NCBI RefSeq assembly: GCF_002564025.1 | Contig: NZ_PDJH01000001.1 | Coordinates: 2,822,688-2,886,687, forward strand | Origin: Flavimobilis soli | GTDB lineage: Bacteria; Actinomycetota; Actinomycetes; Actinomycetales; Cellulomonadaceae | Length of the DNA: 64,000 nucleotides | Reading direction: 5' to 3' | Part shown: in pieces, positions 26,865 to 35,645 of the stretch | How the letters are laid out: each line of letters opens with the position of its first letter | Numbering within the stretch: the first letter of the stretch is position 1 | The notes under the pieces: generated by a model | Told to the model about the DNA's origin: nothing | Database searches by the model: none | Seen by the model: only the letters and a program-made list of their open reading frames with translations | Made by a program: the position numbers and the translations under genes

Positions 26865-27293
26865 ATGACTCTGCCCCCGCTCGCGATCACGCGCCGGGAG
26901 GCGGCGGGGCGGTGCACGAGCGACGGCGCCACGCTCGTCACTCTCGCGGCCGGGCTCGCGTTCGGGAAGAACCAGCCGATCGTCGCCGAGGGTGCGCTCG
27001 ACGGCCCGTTCGGCGCGCGTCTTGCCGAGAACGTCGCGGCAGGTCCGTGGTCGGCGCCCCTCTTCGTCGCGCACGGCGACGCCGACACCGTGGTACCTGC
27101 GCGGCTGAGCGACGACCTCGCCTCGCGTGCGTGCGCGGCGGGGGAGCAGATCGAACTCTTGCGCATCCCGGACGGCGGCCACCTCGACGTTCTTGCCGAC
27201 GGTTCCCCGCTCGGCGAACGCCTCGAGAGCTGGACCCTGGAGCGGTTCGCGGGCTCCGCGCCGTCGAGCACGTGCGGTGCGGACGGGGCGTGA
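26865..27293 (+). pseudogene. C-terminal remnant of an alpha/beta hydrolase (secreted lipase-like)
   Basis: The 142-aa frame has a good ribosome site (GGGAGG) and ATG. From residue 40 it reads like the end of an actinobacterial secreted lipase: DGPFGARLAENVAAG, PLFVAHGDADTVVPA (catalytic acid) and LRIPDGGHLDVLADGSP (catalytic histidine). The nucleophile elbow GxSxG and the core before it are absent, and the first 38 residues match nothing I recognise. It may be a truncated pseudogene or a re-used fragment. TAGGCT at 26822-26827 may be a promoter. Confidence 0.6.
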
Positions 27294-27394
27294 GCGTCGG
27301 CTGAGCAGGGCCCGGGGGCTAAAACCCCCGCGCCCGCTAGGTGGTGTTTCGCCTAGTCTGTCGGAATTGTGGCATCCGGTCCGGGGGGACGTTG

Positions 27395-29539
27395 ATGGCA
27401 ACCGACACGACAGCAGGGGCGAGCGCGACGGCGACGGTCGACGCGGCTGAGCAGCGCCCGCCAGCCGCGGGCGCTGAGCGACGGCGCACCGTCCGCAAGG
27501 ACATCGAGGGCCTCCGCGCGCTCGCCGTCACGCTCGTCGTCGTCTACCACCTGTGGCCCGGCGTCGTCACCGGCGGCTTCATCGGCGTCGACGTCTTCCT
27601 CGTCGTGTCGGGCTTCCTCATCACGTCCCACCTGCTGCAGCACCCGCCGCGCACACCGCGTGACCTCGCCGAGTTCTGGGGCCGGCGAATCCGCCGCCTC
27701 CTGCCGGCGTCCTTCCTCGTCCTCGCCGTGACGCTCGTGGCGTCGTGGCTCGTCGCGCCCCCGACGCAGTGGGCCGAGACGACGCGCCAGATCATCGCGT
27801 CGACCTTCTACCTCGAGAACTGGGCCCTCGCGAAGCGCGCGGTCGACTACCTCGCCGCAGACTCCACGCCGACGCCGGTCCAGCACTTCTGGTCCCTCGG
27901 CGTCGAGGAGCAGTTCTACCTCGGCTGGCCCGTGCTCGTCCTGGTCCTCGCCGCCGTCGCACGCGTCGTCGCCCGCCGCAGCGGGCGAGCCGGGCGCATG
28001 CGGCTGTGGGTCACGGGAGGTCTCGCTGGCGTCGTCGCCCTGTCCTTCTCGGCGTCCGTCCTCGTAACCGCGAAGGACCCCGCGCAGGCCTACTTTGCGA
28101 CGCACGTGCGCGTGTGGGAGCTGGGCGCAGGGGCTCTGCTCGCAGGAGCGGCACCCGTCGTCGCGCGGGCGCTCGACCGGAGGCGCGTCGCCCGAGCCGT
28201 CCTCGCGTGGGCAGGGCTCGCCGCGATCGTCGCCGCCGCGCTCGTCCTGGACGCATCGGCACCGTTCCCGGGCGCCGTCGCGCTCGCGCCCGTGCTCGGG
28301 ACCGTCGCCGTGATCGCCGCCCACAGCGAGGGGAGAGGCTCGCCCGAGCCGCTGCTGACGCCCGGGCCGGTCCAGTACGTCGGGTCCGTCTCGTACGCGA
28401 TCTACCTGTGGCACTGGCCGCTCATCGTGCTCCTCCCGCTCGCGCTCGGGCGCGACCGGACGCTGCTCGACGCCGTCGTCATCGTCGCCCTGACCCTCGC
28501 CCTCGCCGCTGCCACGAAGGTGTGCGTCGAGGACCCGCTGCGGGGGCGCCACCCGCTCGGCGTCCCGTTGCGGCGGACCTACGTCTTCATGGCGCTCGGC
28601 ATGGTCGTGCTCGTGTCGCTCGCGCTGCTCGTGCGGGCGGACCTGCGGCGGGTCGTCGACGCGGGCGAGCAGCGGCTCGCCACCGCCTTCGCACAGCCGG
28701 ACCCGTGCTTCGGTGCCGCGGCCCTCGTGACGCCGGGGTGTGCCCCGCACGGCGCCGAGCTCGTGCACGAGCCGGTCGTCGCGATGGACGACATGCCCGA
28801 CCCGTACGAGGACGACTGCTGGGTCCTCGGCCCCCTGACGCGGCAGAAGGTCTGCACGTACGGGTCGACGGCGCCCGACGCGCGGGACATCGCCCTGGTC
28901 GGCAACTCGCACGGCGGCCACTGGCTGCCCGCTCTGCAGGAGCTCGCCGAAGAGGAGAACCTGCGGATCCACACGTATCTGGTGTCCCGGTGCTTCACGG
29001 TCACCGAGCCGCTCGCGTTCGGTGACGCGCGCACGCAGGCCTGCCAGTCGTGGAACGAGCGGGTCCTGTCGGAAACGTCCGACGGGCGGTACGACCTCGT
29101 GGTCGTGTCCAACCTGTTCGGGATGCGCCTCGCAGGGGTGCCCGAGGACGAGCAGGAAGCGGCCGCTCGCGCGGCGTACACGCGCTCGCTCGACCGCTGG
29201 GTAGCCGGCGGCGTCCCGACGATCGTCGTGCGCGACACACCGCACTCCGACCTGCCGAGCGTCCCGGACTGCGTGGCCGCGCACCTCGACGACCTCGGGG
29301 CGTGCGACGGCGGCCGCGACCGCGAGCAGGTCGACCCGCTCGCCGACGCCGCCGAGGAGCACCCGAGCCCGCTCGTCACGGTCCTCGACCTCACCGACCG
29401 CTTCTGCCGGGACGACACGTGCTACTCGACGATCGGCGGTCTCATCGCCTACTTCGACGGTGGGCACATGAGCGCGTCGTTCGCGCGCACGCTCGCGCCC
29501 GCGCTCGCTGGGGAGGTGCGAGCTGCGCTCAGCCGCTGA
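27395..29539 (+). CDS. OatA-like acyltransferase 3 with C-terminal SGNH domain
   Basis: The protein is 714 aa. Residues 30-420 form the acyltransferase-3 membrane domain with ten or so helices (RKDIEGLRALAVTLVVVYHL, FIGVDVFLVVSGFLITSHLL, FWSLGVEEQFYL). Residues 470-714 form an extracytoplasmic SGNH hydrolase-like domain with VGNSHGGHW (nucleophile Ser505; Asn replaces the usual Asp of GDSH) and DGGHMS near the end with the Asp/His pair. Such enzymes acetylate cell-wall or surface polysaccharides. The ATG follows GGGGGGAC. It stands alone, so the sugar target is unknown. Confidence 0.92.
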   Translation: MATDTTAGASATATVDAAEQRPPAAGAERRRTVRKDIEGLRALAVTLVVVYHLWPGVVTGGFIGVDVFLVVSGFLITSHLLQHPPRTPRDLAEFWGRRIRRLLPASFLVLAVTLVASWLVAPPTQWAETTRQIIASTFYLENWALAKRAVDYLAADSTPTPVQHFWSLGVEEQFYLGWPVLVLVLAAVARVVARRSGRAGRMRLWVTGGLAGVVALSFSASVLVTAKDPAQAYFATHVRVWELGAGALLAGAAPVVARALDRRRVARAVLAWAGLAAIVAAALVLDASAPFPGAVALAPVLGTVAVIAAHSEGRGSPEPLLTPGPVQYVGSVSYAIYLWHWPLIVLLPLALGRDRTLLDAVVIVALTLALAAATKVCVEDPLRGRHPLGVPLRRTYVFMALGMVVLVSLALLVRADLRRVVDAGEQRLATAFAQPDPCFGAAALVTPGCAPHGAELVHEPVVAMDDMPDPYEDDCWVLGPLTRQKVCTYGSTAPDARDIALVGNSHGGHWLPALQELAEEENLRIHTYLVSRCFTVTEPLAFGDARTQACQSWNERVLSETSDGRYDLVVVSNLFGMRLAGVPEDEQEAAARAAYTRSLDRWVAGGVPTIVVRDTPHSDLPSVPDCVAAHLDDLGACDGGRDREQVDPLADAAEEHPSPLVTVLDLTDRFCRDDTCYSTIGGLIAYFDGGHMSASFARTLAPALAGEVRAALSR

Positions 29540-29593
29540 GGGGAAGCGGCCAGCGCGCAGCTCGCAGGAGCGAGGCGGGCGCGGGCGGGTTCG

Positions 29594-29917
29594 TCAGATC
29601 TGCGCGGACGGCGGAGGTGCGGGCGCCTCCGCGGAGTCGCTCTCGTCGTCGTGGTGGCGGAGCGACGAGACCTTCGACTTGAGCGCCTCGCCGGCCTCCG
29701 ACGCCGTCTCTGCGACCTTGTCCTTCACGGCACCGCCCGCCGCACCAGCGACGTCACCCAGCTTGTCCTTCGCGGTCGCGACAGCGCTCTGGACGCGCTC
29801 GTCCTGCATGAAGTGGTCGGCCTTGTTCTTGATCTGCTCGTAGCGGGCACGACCTGCCTTCGTGCCGAGGACGTAGCCCACGCCCGCGCCGAGGAGAAAT
29901 GCTGCCTTGGAACCCAT
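29594..29917 (-). CDS. YtxH-like small membrane-anchored protein
   Basis: The 107-aa product begins MGSKAAFLLGAGVGYVLGT, one short glycine-rich helix followed by KAGRARYEQIKNKAD and a long amphipathic Ala/Lys/Glu-rich region (TAKDKLGDVAGAAGGAVKD), ending in a Pro-rich tail. This is the general design of YtxH/stress-response proteins of actinobacteria; the exact function is unknown. The ATG at 29917 has GGAAGGAC 7 bases upstream; the upstream extension to 30022 is not supported. Confidence 0.75.
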   Translation of the reverse strand: MGSKAAFLLGAGVGYVLGTKAGRARYEQIKNKADHFMQDERVQSAVATAKDKLGDVAGAAGGAVKDKVAETASEAGEALKSKVSSLRHHDDESDSAEAPAPPPSAQI

Positions 29918-30093
29918 CGATCGTCCTTCCGTCGGCCTGCTTCGGTCCCTCCATCCTGCGGGCGCACCGGTGGACCTGCACGTCGGGCCGGAGCGGTCGT
30001 AGGCGCGTAGGGTGCGGGTCACACCGGCCCGGCTCGCGCGCCGCTCACGACAGGGCGATCATCGTTCCAGACCGCTGACCTGGGAGGACACGC

Positions 30094-30855
30094 ATGACGG
30101 AGATCTACGGAACGGTGCGGCTGACCGGGGCCCACGGGGGGGACGTGCTGCGCGACGCCGCACTCTCCCGTCTCGAGGCAGCTCGGTCTGTCGACGACGC
30201 GCTCGCGGCCGCACCTGAGCTTCCGCCGGGCCTTCGCCCGGGAGGCGCCGGGACGGTCGCGCTCTGGGAGGTGCTGGCGACCGTCGCGTCGCGCGACCTT
30301 GCGCTCGCCCGCGTGATCGAGACGCACCTCGACGCGCTCGCGATCCTCGACCAGGCGGGCGTCGACGGCGACGCGCTGGCCTCCGTCGTCGGCCCCGCGG
30401 CGGGGCGCACCTGGGGGGTGTTCGCCGCCGAGGGGCCGGGCGTGCGCGTGGACGCGACCGAGGGCGCCGACGGCACCTACCGCCTCGACGGCACCAAGCC
30501 GTGGTGCTCGCTCGCTGGCAACCTCACGTCTGCGCTCGTCACGGCACACCTGCACGACGGCGAGCGAGCGCTCTTCGCGATCGACCTGCGCCACGCGGGC
30601 GTGCGGCAGGGCGACGAGGCCTGGGCGGCGCGAGGCCCTACCGAGATCTCCAGCACGTCCATCCACCTCGACGGCGTACCCGCCGTCCCGGTCGGCGGTC
30701 CCGGCTGGTACCTGCGCCGTCCCGGCTTCGCGTGGGGCGGAGCGGGCGTCGCGGCCTGCTGGTACGGCGGTGCGGTCGGCCTCGCCCGGACGCTCGCGAC
30801 GTCGGTCGCGAAGCGTCCCGACGCTGAGCTGCTGCTCATGCACCTGGGCGAGAGG
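30094..30855 (+). pseudogene. Acyl-CoA dehydrogenase-like gene, 3' end lost at a fusion point
   Basis: The first 250 residues (MTEIYGTVRLTGAHGGDV and onwards) look like an acyl-CoA dehydrogenase N-terminal and middle domain: TVASRDLALARVIETHLDAL, WGVFAAEGPGV, YRLDGTKPWCSLAGNLTSAL, then GGVAACWYGGAVGLARTL at the start of the C-terminal helical domain. After MHLGE the similarity stops, and a rhodanese begins in another reading frame. Typical members have about 380 residues, so about one third is missing, including the rest of the helical domain. The chimaeric frame stays open to 31443 by chance. It may be a real deletion or an assembly collapse. Confidence 0.75.
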
Positions 30856-31487
30856 GGCTCGGGATCGGCGACGACACGCAGGTCGTCGTCTACGACAACG
30901 TCGGCAACGCGTGGGCGACGCGCGTGTGGTGGCTCCTGCGCTACTTCGGCCACGACAAGGTCTCCGTGCTCGACGGCGGCCTCGGCGCGTGGAAGGCCGC
31001 CGGGCTCCCGGTCGTGTCCGGCACGGACGACGCGGAGGCGGTCGCCACGGCACCCGCGGTCACCTTCACCCCGTCGCCCAGGCCGCACCTGCTTGCGACG
31101 CGTGACGAGATCGTCGCGACCCTGCCCGGCTCCGGCAACGAGGGGACCGTCGTCGTCAACGCGCTCGACCCCGCCACGTTCGCCGGCACGCCCGAGCTCA
31201 ACCCGTACCCGCGTCGCGGCCGGATCCCCGGCAGCGTCAACCTGCCGCTGTTCACGCTGCTCGACCCCGCGACCGGGCGCTTCCTCCCCGAGGAGCAGCT
31301 CGTCGAGAAGCTCCAGGAGCAGGGCGTGCTCGACGCCGACCGCGCGGTCACGTACTGCGGCGGCGGCATCGCGGCGACACTGCCGGCGTTCGCGGCGTTC
31401 CACGCCGCGGGCGTCGAGGTCGCCGTCTACGACGGCTCGCTGACCGAGTGGACGAGCGACCCGTCGCTCCCGGTCGAGGTCGGCTGA
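30856..31487 (+). pseudogene. Thiosulfate sulfurtransferase (rhodanese), 5' half lost
   Basis: From about 30856 the frame reads GLGIGDDTQVVVYDNVGN, WWLLRYFGHDKVSVLDGGLG, then the second rhodanese domain with the active-site loop VTYCGGGIAATLPAF and a C-terminal VAVYDGSLTEWTSDP. This is the last 210 residues of a two-domain sulfurtransferase that would normally have about 280-290. There is no start codon or ribosome site at the junction, so it cannot be translated normally here. The catalytic cysteine is intact. The missing front and the missing back of the preceding gene point to one deletion event. Confidence 0.8.
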
Positions 31488-31504
31488 GCGCGCACAAGGC
31501 GAGA

Positions 31505-31543
31505 CACGAGGCCTGGGGCAGCCGATGCTGCCCGGGCCTCGTG
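31505..31543 (+). terminator. Terminator hairpin after the rhodanese
   Basis: CACGAGGCC / GGCCTCGTG with an inner CTGGGGCAGC / GCTGCCCGG stem (one bulge) begins 18 bases after the stop. Confidence 0.6.
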
Positions 31544-31583
31544 CTAGCGACGAGATGCGACGAGCACGCTGCGTCCGCGGCTG

Positions 31584-31919
31584 TCAGTTTTCAGTCTGCG
31601 CGACAGGCTGGACGGCGACGGTCCCGTCGCGGCGGATGACGATCTCCTCGTCGGGACAGACCGGACCGGGGACCGCTTCTGTGCGCCCCGGCGCCAGCTC
31701 GATCGTGACGTCGCCCTTCGAGCAGCCGTACCCGAGGAAAACCACTCCTCCGTTCGGCTCGACGACGGAGTCCTCAAGCCCGCCCCCGACGTGGACCTTC
31801 ACGGTCGCGTCGCTCCCGTTGCGCACGCTCAGGTCCCCCGCCCCGGAGCAGGCGGTCAGCAGCGCCAGCGCCGCGGCTGCGAGGGCGCCGCCCGCGACCT
31901 GGTTCGATCGAGCCGTCAT
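31584..31919 (-). CDS. Small secreted lipoprotein of unknown function
   Basis: The 111-aa product has a lipoprotein signal (residues 1-24, LALLTAC, lipid Cys24) and a mature part of about 87 residues made mostly of beta strands (DLSVRNGSDATVKVHVGGG, VVEPNGGVVFLGYGC). Two further cysteines (in GYGCSKG and GPVCPDE) could form a disulfide. The start ATG at 31919 has GAGGGGGAAC upstream; an ATG six codons earlier is the alternative. It lies between the rhodanese remnant and the oxidoreductase on the opposite strand to the former. I do not recognise the family. Confidence 0.7.
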   Translation of the reverse strand: MTARSNQVAGGALAAAALALLTACSGAGDLSVRNGSDATVKVHVGGGLEDSVVEPNGGVVFLGYGCSKGDVTIELAPGRTEAVPGPVCPDEEIVIRRDGTVAVQPVAQTEN

Positions 31920-32040
31920 AGTGTTCCCCCTCGTCATCGGCCTGCTCCCCCCTTCGACTGTAGTCCCGGGGAACCGCTCAGGAGCCACGCTCACGAGGCC
32001 ACCACATGATCGGCACAGCGGGGCCAGGACGAGGGGCGGG

Positions 32041-33033
32041 TCAGGAACAGGCGCGGTACCCGGCGAGCAGCGCGTCGACCACCTCGGCCGTGCGCAGCGC
32101 TGAGCGGCCGGTGCTCGGGCAGGTCCCGCGCCCGGTGAGCTCGTCGACGACCGTCTGGATGAGCGGCTGCTGCACGACGTCGGGGTAGGGCGCCTCGATC
32201 CGCCGCTCGGCACCCTCGCTGCGCAGCACGAGCGGGTCCTCCCCGAACATCGAGAACGTTAGCCTGCCCCTCGTCCCGACGAGCTCGACCTGGTCCGTGC
32301 GCCCGTCGGCGTCGTAGCCCCACGTGCCCGTCCCGACCGCGCCTCCCGACCAGCGGAACGCCGCGACGACGTGGTCCTCGGCGTCGTACGTCCCTGCGCG
32401 ATTGACCGCGAGGCCATGCACCTCCTCGACGGGCCCGAGCAGCAGGTCGAGGAAGTCGAGCGCGTGCGACCCGAGGTCCACGAAGAGCCCGCCGCCCGAG
32501 ATCTCCGGCTGCACGCGCCAGGGGGCGTGCCCCGGCTCCCACATCTGCCCCGGCGAGAGGTTCTGGACGGTGACCGTGCGGACGTCGCCGATCGCGCCGT
32601 CGCGCACGAGGCTCACGATCGTCTGGAAGCGCGGCATCGCGCGGCGGTAGTACGCGACGAACAACGGGACCGACGCCACGTCGCACGCCTCGATCATCGA
32701 ACGCGCCTCGGTCGCGGTCCGCGCCATCGGCTTCTCGACGTAGACAGGCTTCCCGGCTGCGGCGACGCGCCGCGCGTAGTCGGAGTGGGAGTCGGGCGGC
32801 GTCGCGACGTACACCGCGTCCACCTCAGGGTCGTGGATGAGGGCGTCTGCGTCGTCGTACGAGCGCGGCACACCGTGCCGACGCGCGAAGTCGGCCGCCT
32901 TCGCGCCGTCGCGCCGCATCACCGCGACGAGCGAGGACCGCTCCGCCCTCTGCAGGCCCGGCCCGGACTTGCGCTCCGTGACGTCGCCGACGCCGATGAT
33001 CCCCCAGCGGACATGGTCGAGGTGTGTCGTCAT
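32041..33033 (-). CDS. Gfo/Idh/MocA-family NAD(P)-dependent oxidoreductase
   Basis: The 330-aa protein has an N-terminal Rossmann domain (VRWGIIGVGDVTERKSGPG, then VDAVYVATPPDSH and the conserved YVEKPMARTATEA) and a C-terminal substrate domain with GGGLFVDLGSHALDFLDLLLG, where the histidine is expected to be catalytic. The family oxidises or reduces sugars and cyclitols with NAD(P). There is no sugar-specific neighbour. I use ATG 33033; a TTG at 33045 has a GGAG site nearer to it and is possible. Confidence 0.88.
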   Translation of the reverse strand: MTTHLDHVRWGIIGVGDVTERKSGPGLQRAERSSLVAVMRRDGAKAADFARRHGVPRSYDDADALIHDPEVDAVYVATPPDSHSDYARRVAAAGKPVYVEKPMARTATEARSMIEACDVASVPLFVAYYRRAMPRFQTIVSLVRDGAIGDVRTVTVQNLSPGQMWEPGHAPWRVQPEISGGGLFVDLGSHALDFLDLLLGPVEEVHGLAVNRAGTYDAEDHVVAAFRWSGGAVGTGTWGYDADGRTDQVELVGTRGRLTFSMFGEDPLVLRSEGAERRIEAPYPDVVQQPLIQTVVDELTGRGTCPSTGRSALRTAEVVDALLAGYRACS

Positions 33034-33152
33034 GTCGACACTCAACCATCTCCTGCGCGCTCAGGTTGCGGGGCGCATCGGCGTGCCTGAGCGTGGAAGC
33101 CAGGCCGGTGCGCGCGGAAGCCTGGCCTTCCCCGCACGACGAGGAGGACGCC

Positions 33153-34016
33153 ATGACTGATCACCCGAGCTCGTTCCCGGCCCAGCAGCAGGAGCCCCCC
33201 GGCCTCACGGCGCCCATGGAACCGCAGCCCGACCACGGCGAGACGAGCTACGTGGGCCACGGCAGGCTCGACGGCAAGCGCGCCCTCATCACCGGAGGCG
33301 ACTCCGGCATCGGACGCGCCGTCGCGATCGCCTACGCACGCGAGGGCGCCGACGTCGCGCTCTCGTACCTCGCCGAGGAGCAGGAGGACGCCGAGGAGAC
33401 CGCACGGTGGGTGCGCGAGGCGGGACGCAACGTGACGCTGCTGCCCGGCGACCTGCGCGACGAGGAGACGGCCCGCAAGGTGGTGCGCGACGCCGTCGAG
33501 GCGCTCGGTGGGCTCGACGTCCTCGTCAACAACGCAGGCTTCCAGATGGCCCGCCGCGACTCGATCGCGGACGTCACGACCGACGAGCTGGACCGGGTGT
33601 TCAAGACGAACCTGTACTCCCTGTTCTGGGTCACGCAGGAGGCGCTCAAGCACCTGCGCGAGGGGGCGAGCATCATCAACGTGTCGTCGATCCAGGCGTA
33701 CCAGCCGTCGACGACGCTGTTCGACTACGCGTCGACCAAGGCGGCGATCAACAACTTCACCGTCAACCTCGCCGCTGAGGTGGGGGAGCGCGGCATCCGC
33801 GTCAATGCCGTCGCCCCCGGTCCGATCTGGACGCCGCTCCAGCCTGCGACGCAGTCCGAGGAGAAGATCGAGAAGTTCGGCCAGGACACGCCGCTGGGCC
33901 GCGCCGGTCAGCCGGCAGAGTGCGCCCCGGCGTTCGTCTTCCTGGCGAACGACGCCGACGCAAGCTTCGTCTCCGCGACCGTCCTCGGCGTCACGGGCGG
34001 CAAGCCCGTCTTCTGA
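33153..34016 (+). CDS. Short-chain dehydrogenase/reductase, general-stress type (YdaD/YhdF-like)
   Basis: The 287-aa protein starts with a Gln/Pro-rich lead (FPAQQQEPPGLTAPMEPQPD) typical of the Gsp39/YhdF group, then the dinucleotide motif TGGDSGIG at 47-54, NNAG at 126-129, Ser178/179 and Tyr192/Lys196 (DYASTK). These are NAD(P)-dependent oxidoreductases of unknown natural substrate, often under general stress control. The ATG follows GAGGAGG. It converges with a 45-aa gene across a strong hairpin. Confidence 0.9.
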   Translation: MTDHPSSFPAQQQEPPGLTAPMEPQPDHGETSYVGHGRLDGKRALITGGDSGIGRAVAIAYAREGADVALSYLAEEQEDAEETARWVREAGRNVTLLPGDLRDEETARKVVRDAVEALGGLDVLVNNAGFQMARRDSIADVTTDELDRVFKTNLYSLFWVTQEALKHLREGASIINVSSIQAYQPSTTLFDYASTKAAINNFTVNLAAEVGERGIRVNAVAPGPIWTPLQPATQSEEKIEKFGQDTPLGRAGQPAECAPAFVFLANDADASFVSATVLGVTGGKPVF

Positions 34017-34031
34017 CGAGGCAGCACGAGA

Positions 34032-34074
34032 GAGGCCGGTGGGCCGACGCGAGGAGCGTCGGCCCACCGGCCTC
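34032..34074. terminator. Bidirectional terminator hairpin after the SDR gene
   Basis: A 19-bp perfect stem GAGGCCGGTGGGCCGACGC / GCGTCGGCCCACCGGCCTC with a GAGGA loop lies between convergent genes. It is among the longest perfect stems in the window. Confidence 0.8.
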
Positions 34075-34091
34075 GGTCGTGTCCGCCAGGC

Positions 34092-34229
34092 TCACCCGGC
34101 GTCGAAACGCTCGTCCGGCGTCTCGTCGACCTTCTCGTTGTGCAGGTCCGTCTCCGGCGGGCCCGGCGTCGTCTCCGGCGTCGTGGCACCGTCCGTGTCC
34201 GGCTGCGGGGTCTCCTTCTCGCCGCTCAT
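34092..34229 (-). CDS. 45-aa acidic, proline/threonine-rich hypothetical protein
   Basis: The ATG at 34229 has AGGAGGAG seven bases upstream and opens a 45-codon frame: MSGEKETPQPDTDG, then PETTPGPPETDLHNE and a closing DETPDERFDAG. It is fully disordered by composition, strongly acidic and has no membrane helix. It resembles the short acidic proteins found near stress genes in Micrococcales (loose impression). The ribosome site is the main support; no function is proposed. Confidence 0.55.
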   Translation of the reverse strand: MSGEKETPQPDTDGATTPETTPGPPETDLHNEKVDETPDERFDAG

Positions 34230-34355
34230 GCTTCGCTCCTCCTGGTCGTGGGGGACGTCGTGCCTCCACCCTGCGCCGCGCCGACGCGCCCCGCATCCCG
34301 AACGATGCTCGTGCGACGTGCGCCGACGCTTTTCGTGCGCGGCGCGCACGCCGCG

Positions 34356-34361
34356 TAGAGT
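34356..34361 (+). promoter_or_regulatory. Leaderless promoter -10 (TAGAGT)
   Basis: TAGAGT lies 6 bases before the ATG at 34368 with no ribosome site between. Confidence 0.55.
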
Positions 34362-34367
34362 GCCGCC

Positions 34368-35459
34368 ATGCACGACAGCAACGAGGCTGGTCAGGCCGCA
34401 CACGAGCCCACGGACGCCGTCCCCGCACCACGCGCCGCCCCGATGACGCGGCACCTGGACGAGCGGGAGCTCACCGCGCCCGTCTCCCTCACCCGGCCTG
34501 ACGGCCGCCTGAACCCCGACGCGGTCGGCTGGACCCGCACCCCGCTCCACGACACCGACGGCATCGGTCGCGGCCGCGTGGGCTTCGGGCGCAACAAGCG
34601 CTGGGAGTACTGGGCCGTCACGACGCCGTCGCACGTGCTCGCGCTCGTGATCTCCGACGTCGGCTACGCCGCCGTGCCGAGCATGTACCTGCTCGACCGC
34701 ACGACGGGCGAGGAGATCGACCTCGAGGCCGTGCGGCCCTTCGGCCGTGGCACGTCGCTGCCCGGGACGCTCGGGCACGGCCCGGCGCGCGCCACGACGA
34801 AGGCGTTCCGCCTCGCCGTCGACGAGGTCGACGGCGGCACGCGCCTGCGCGGGCAGTCCGCGCGCCTGCGCTTCGACGTCGTCGCGCACCGTCCGGAGGG
34901 GCACGAGCACCTCGGGGTGGTCGTGCCGTGGGACGACCGGCGCTTTCAGTACACCGTCAAGGACGTCGCCCGTCCCGCGAGCGGCACGATCTGGGTCGAC
35001 GGCACGGCGCACGCCCTGCCCGACGGGGACTCGTGGGCGACCCTCGACCACGGCCGCGGTCGCTGGCCCTACGACATCGCCTGGAACTGGGGCGCCGGGT
35101 CGGGACACACCGACGGTCACGTCGTCGGCATCCAGGTCGGCGGGCGCTGGACCGACGGGACCGGCGCTGTCGAGAACTCGCTCCTCGTCGACGGTCACCT
35201 CACCAAGATCAGCGAAGAGCTCGTCTGGACGTACGACACCGAGGACTGGATGCGCCCCTGGCGCGTCGAGGGGGAGAGTGTCGACCTGACGCTGACGCCG
35301 TTCCACGTCAAGTCGTCCGCGATGGACCTGAAGATCGTCTCCGGGACCACGCACCAGTGCTTCGGCACGTGGTCCGGACGCGTGCGCGACGACGCGGGCA
35401 CCTGGGTGCGCGTCGCCGACGTCGTCGGCTGGGCCGAGGACGTGCATCACCGCTGGTGA
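34368..35459 (+). CDS. DUF2804 domain-containing protein
   Basis: The 363-aa soluble protein matches the DUF2804 pattern: LTAPVSLTRPDGRLNPDAVG, GRGRVGFGRNKRWEYWAVTT, VVPWDDRRFQYTVKD, the glycine/tryptophan-rich RWPYDIAWNWGAGSG and the closing QCFGTWSGRVRDDAG. The fold is related to beta-barrel lipocalin-like hydroxyneurosporene synthase/CrtC-type proteins; the biochemical role is not known. It is probably leaderless and monocistronic. Confidence 0.85.
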   Translation: MHDSNEAGQAAHEPTDAVPAPRAAPMTRHLDERELTAPVSLTRPDGRLNPDAVGWTRTPLHDTDGIGRGRVGFGRNKRWEYWAVTTPSHVLALVISDVGYAAVPSMYLLDRTTGEEIDLEAVRPFGRGTSLPGTLGHGPARATTKAFRLAVDEVDGGTRLRGQSARLRFDVVAHRPEGHEHLGVVVPWDDRRFQYTVKDVARPASGTIWVDGTAHALPDGDSWATLDHGRGRWPYDIAWNWGAGSGHTDGHVVGIQVGGRWTDGTGAVENSLLVDGHLTKISEELVWTYDTEDWMRPWRVEGESVDLTLTPFHVKSSAMDLKIVSGTTHQCFGTWSGRVRDDAGTWVRVADVVGWAEDVHHRW

Positions 35460-35645
35460 CGGCGCTCTCGCCGGGTTTCACCCTGCCCGACGGCGCACGA
35501 GGCGCGGATTCACCCCGCACCGCGACGCCTCGGCACGCTAGCCTGTGCGCGGGCCCGGAGGCCCGACAGTGCGGCGACAGGGCGAGGAACGTCGTGCTGC
35601 AGGAGCGGCGTCGAGGACGTCGACATGCTCGCCGAGGAGCACTAC

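Noticed and set aside
30094-31443. A single 449-aa fusion protein
   Set aside because: The first 254 residues are acyl-CoA dehydrogenase; the rest is the rhodanese gene read in the wrong frame (Ser/Arg/Thr-rich). Two truncated genes explain it better.
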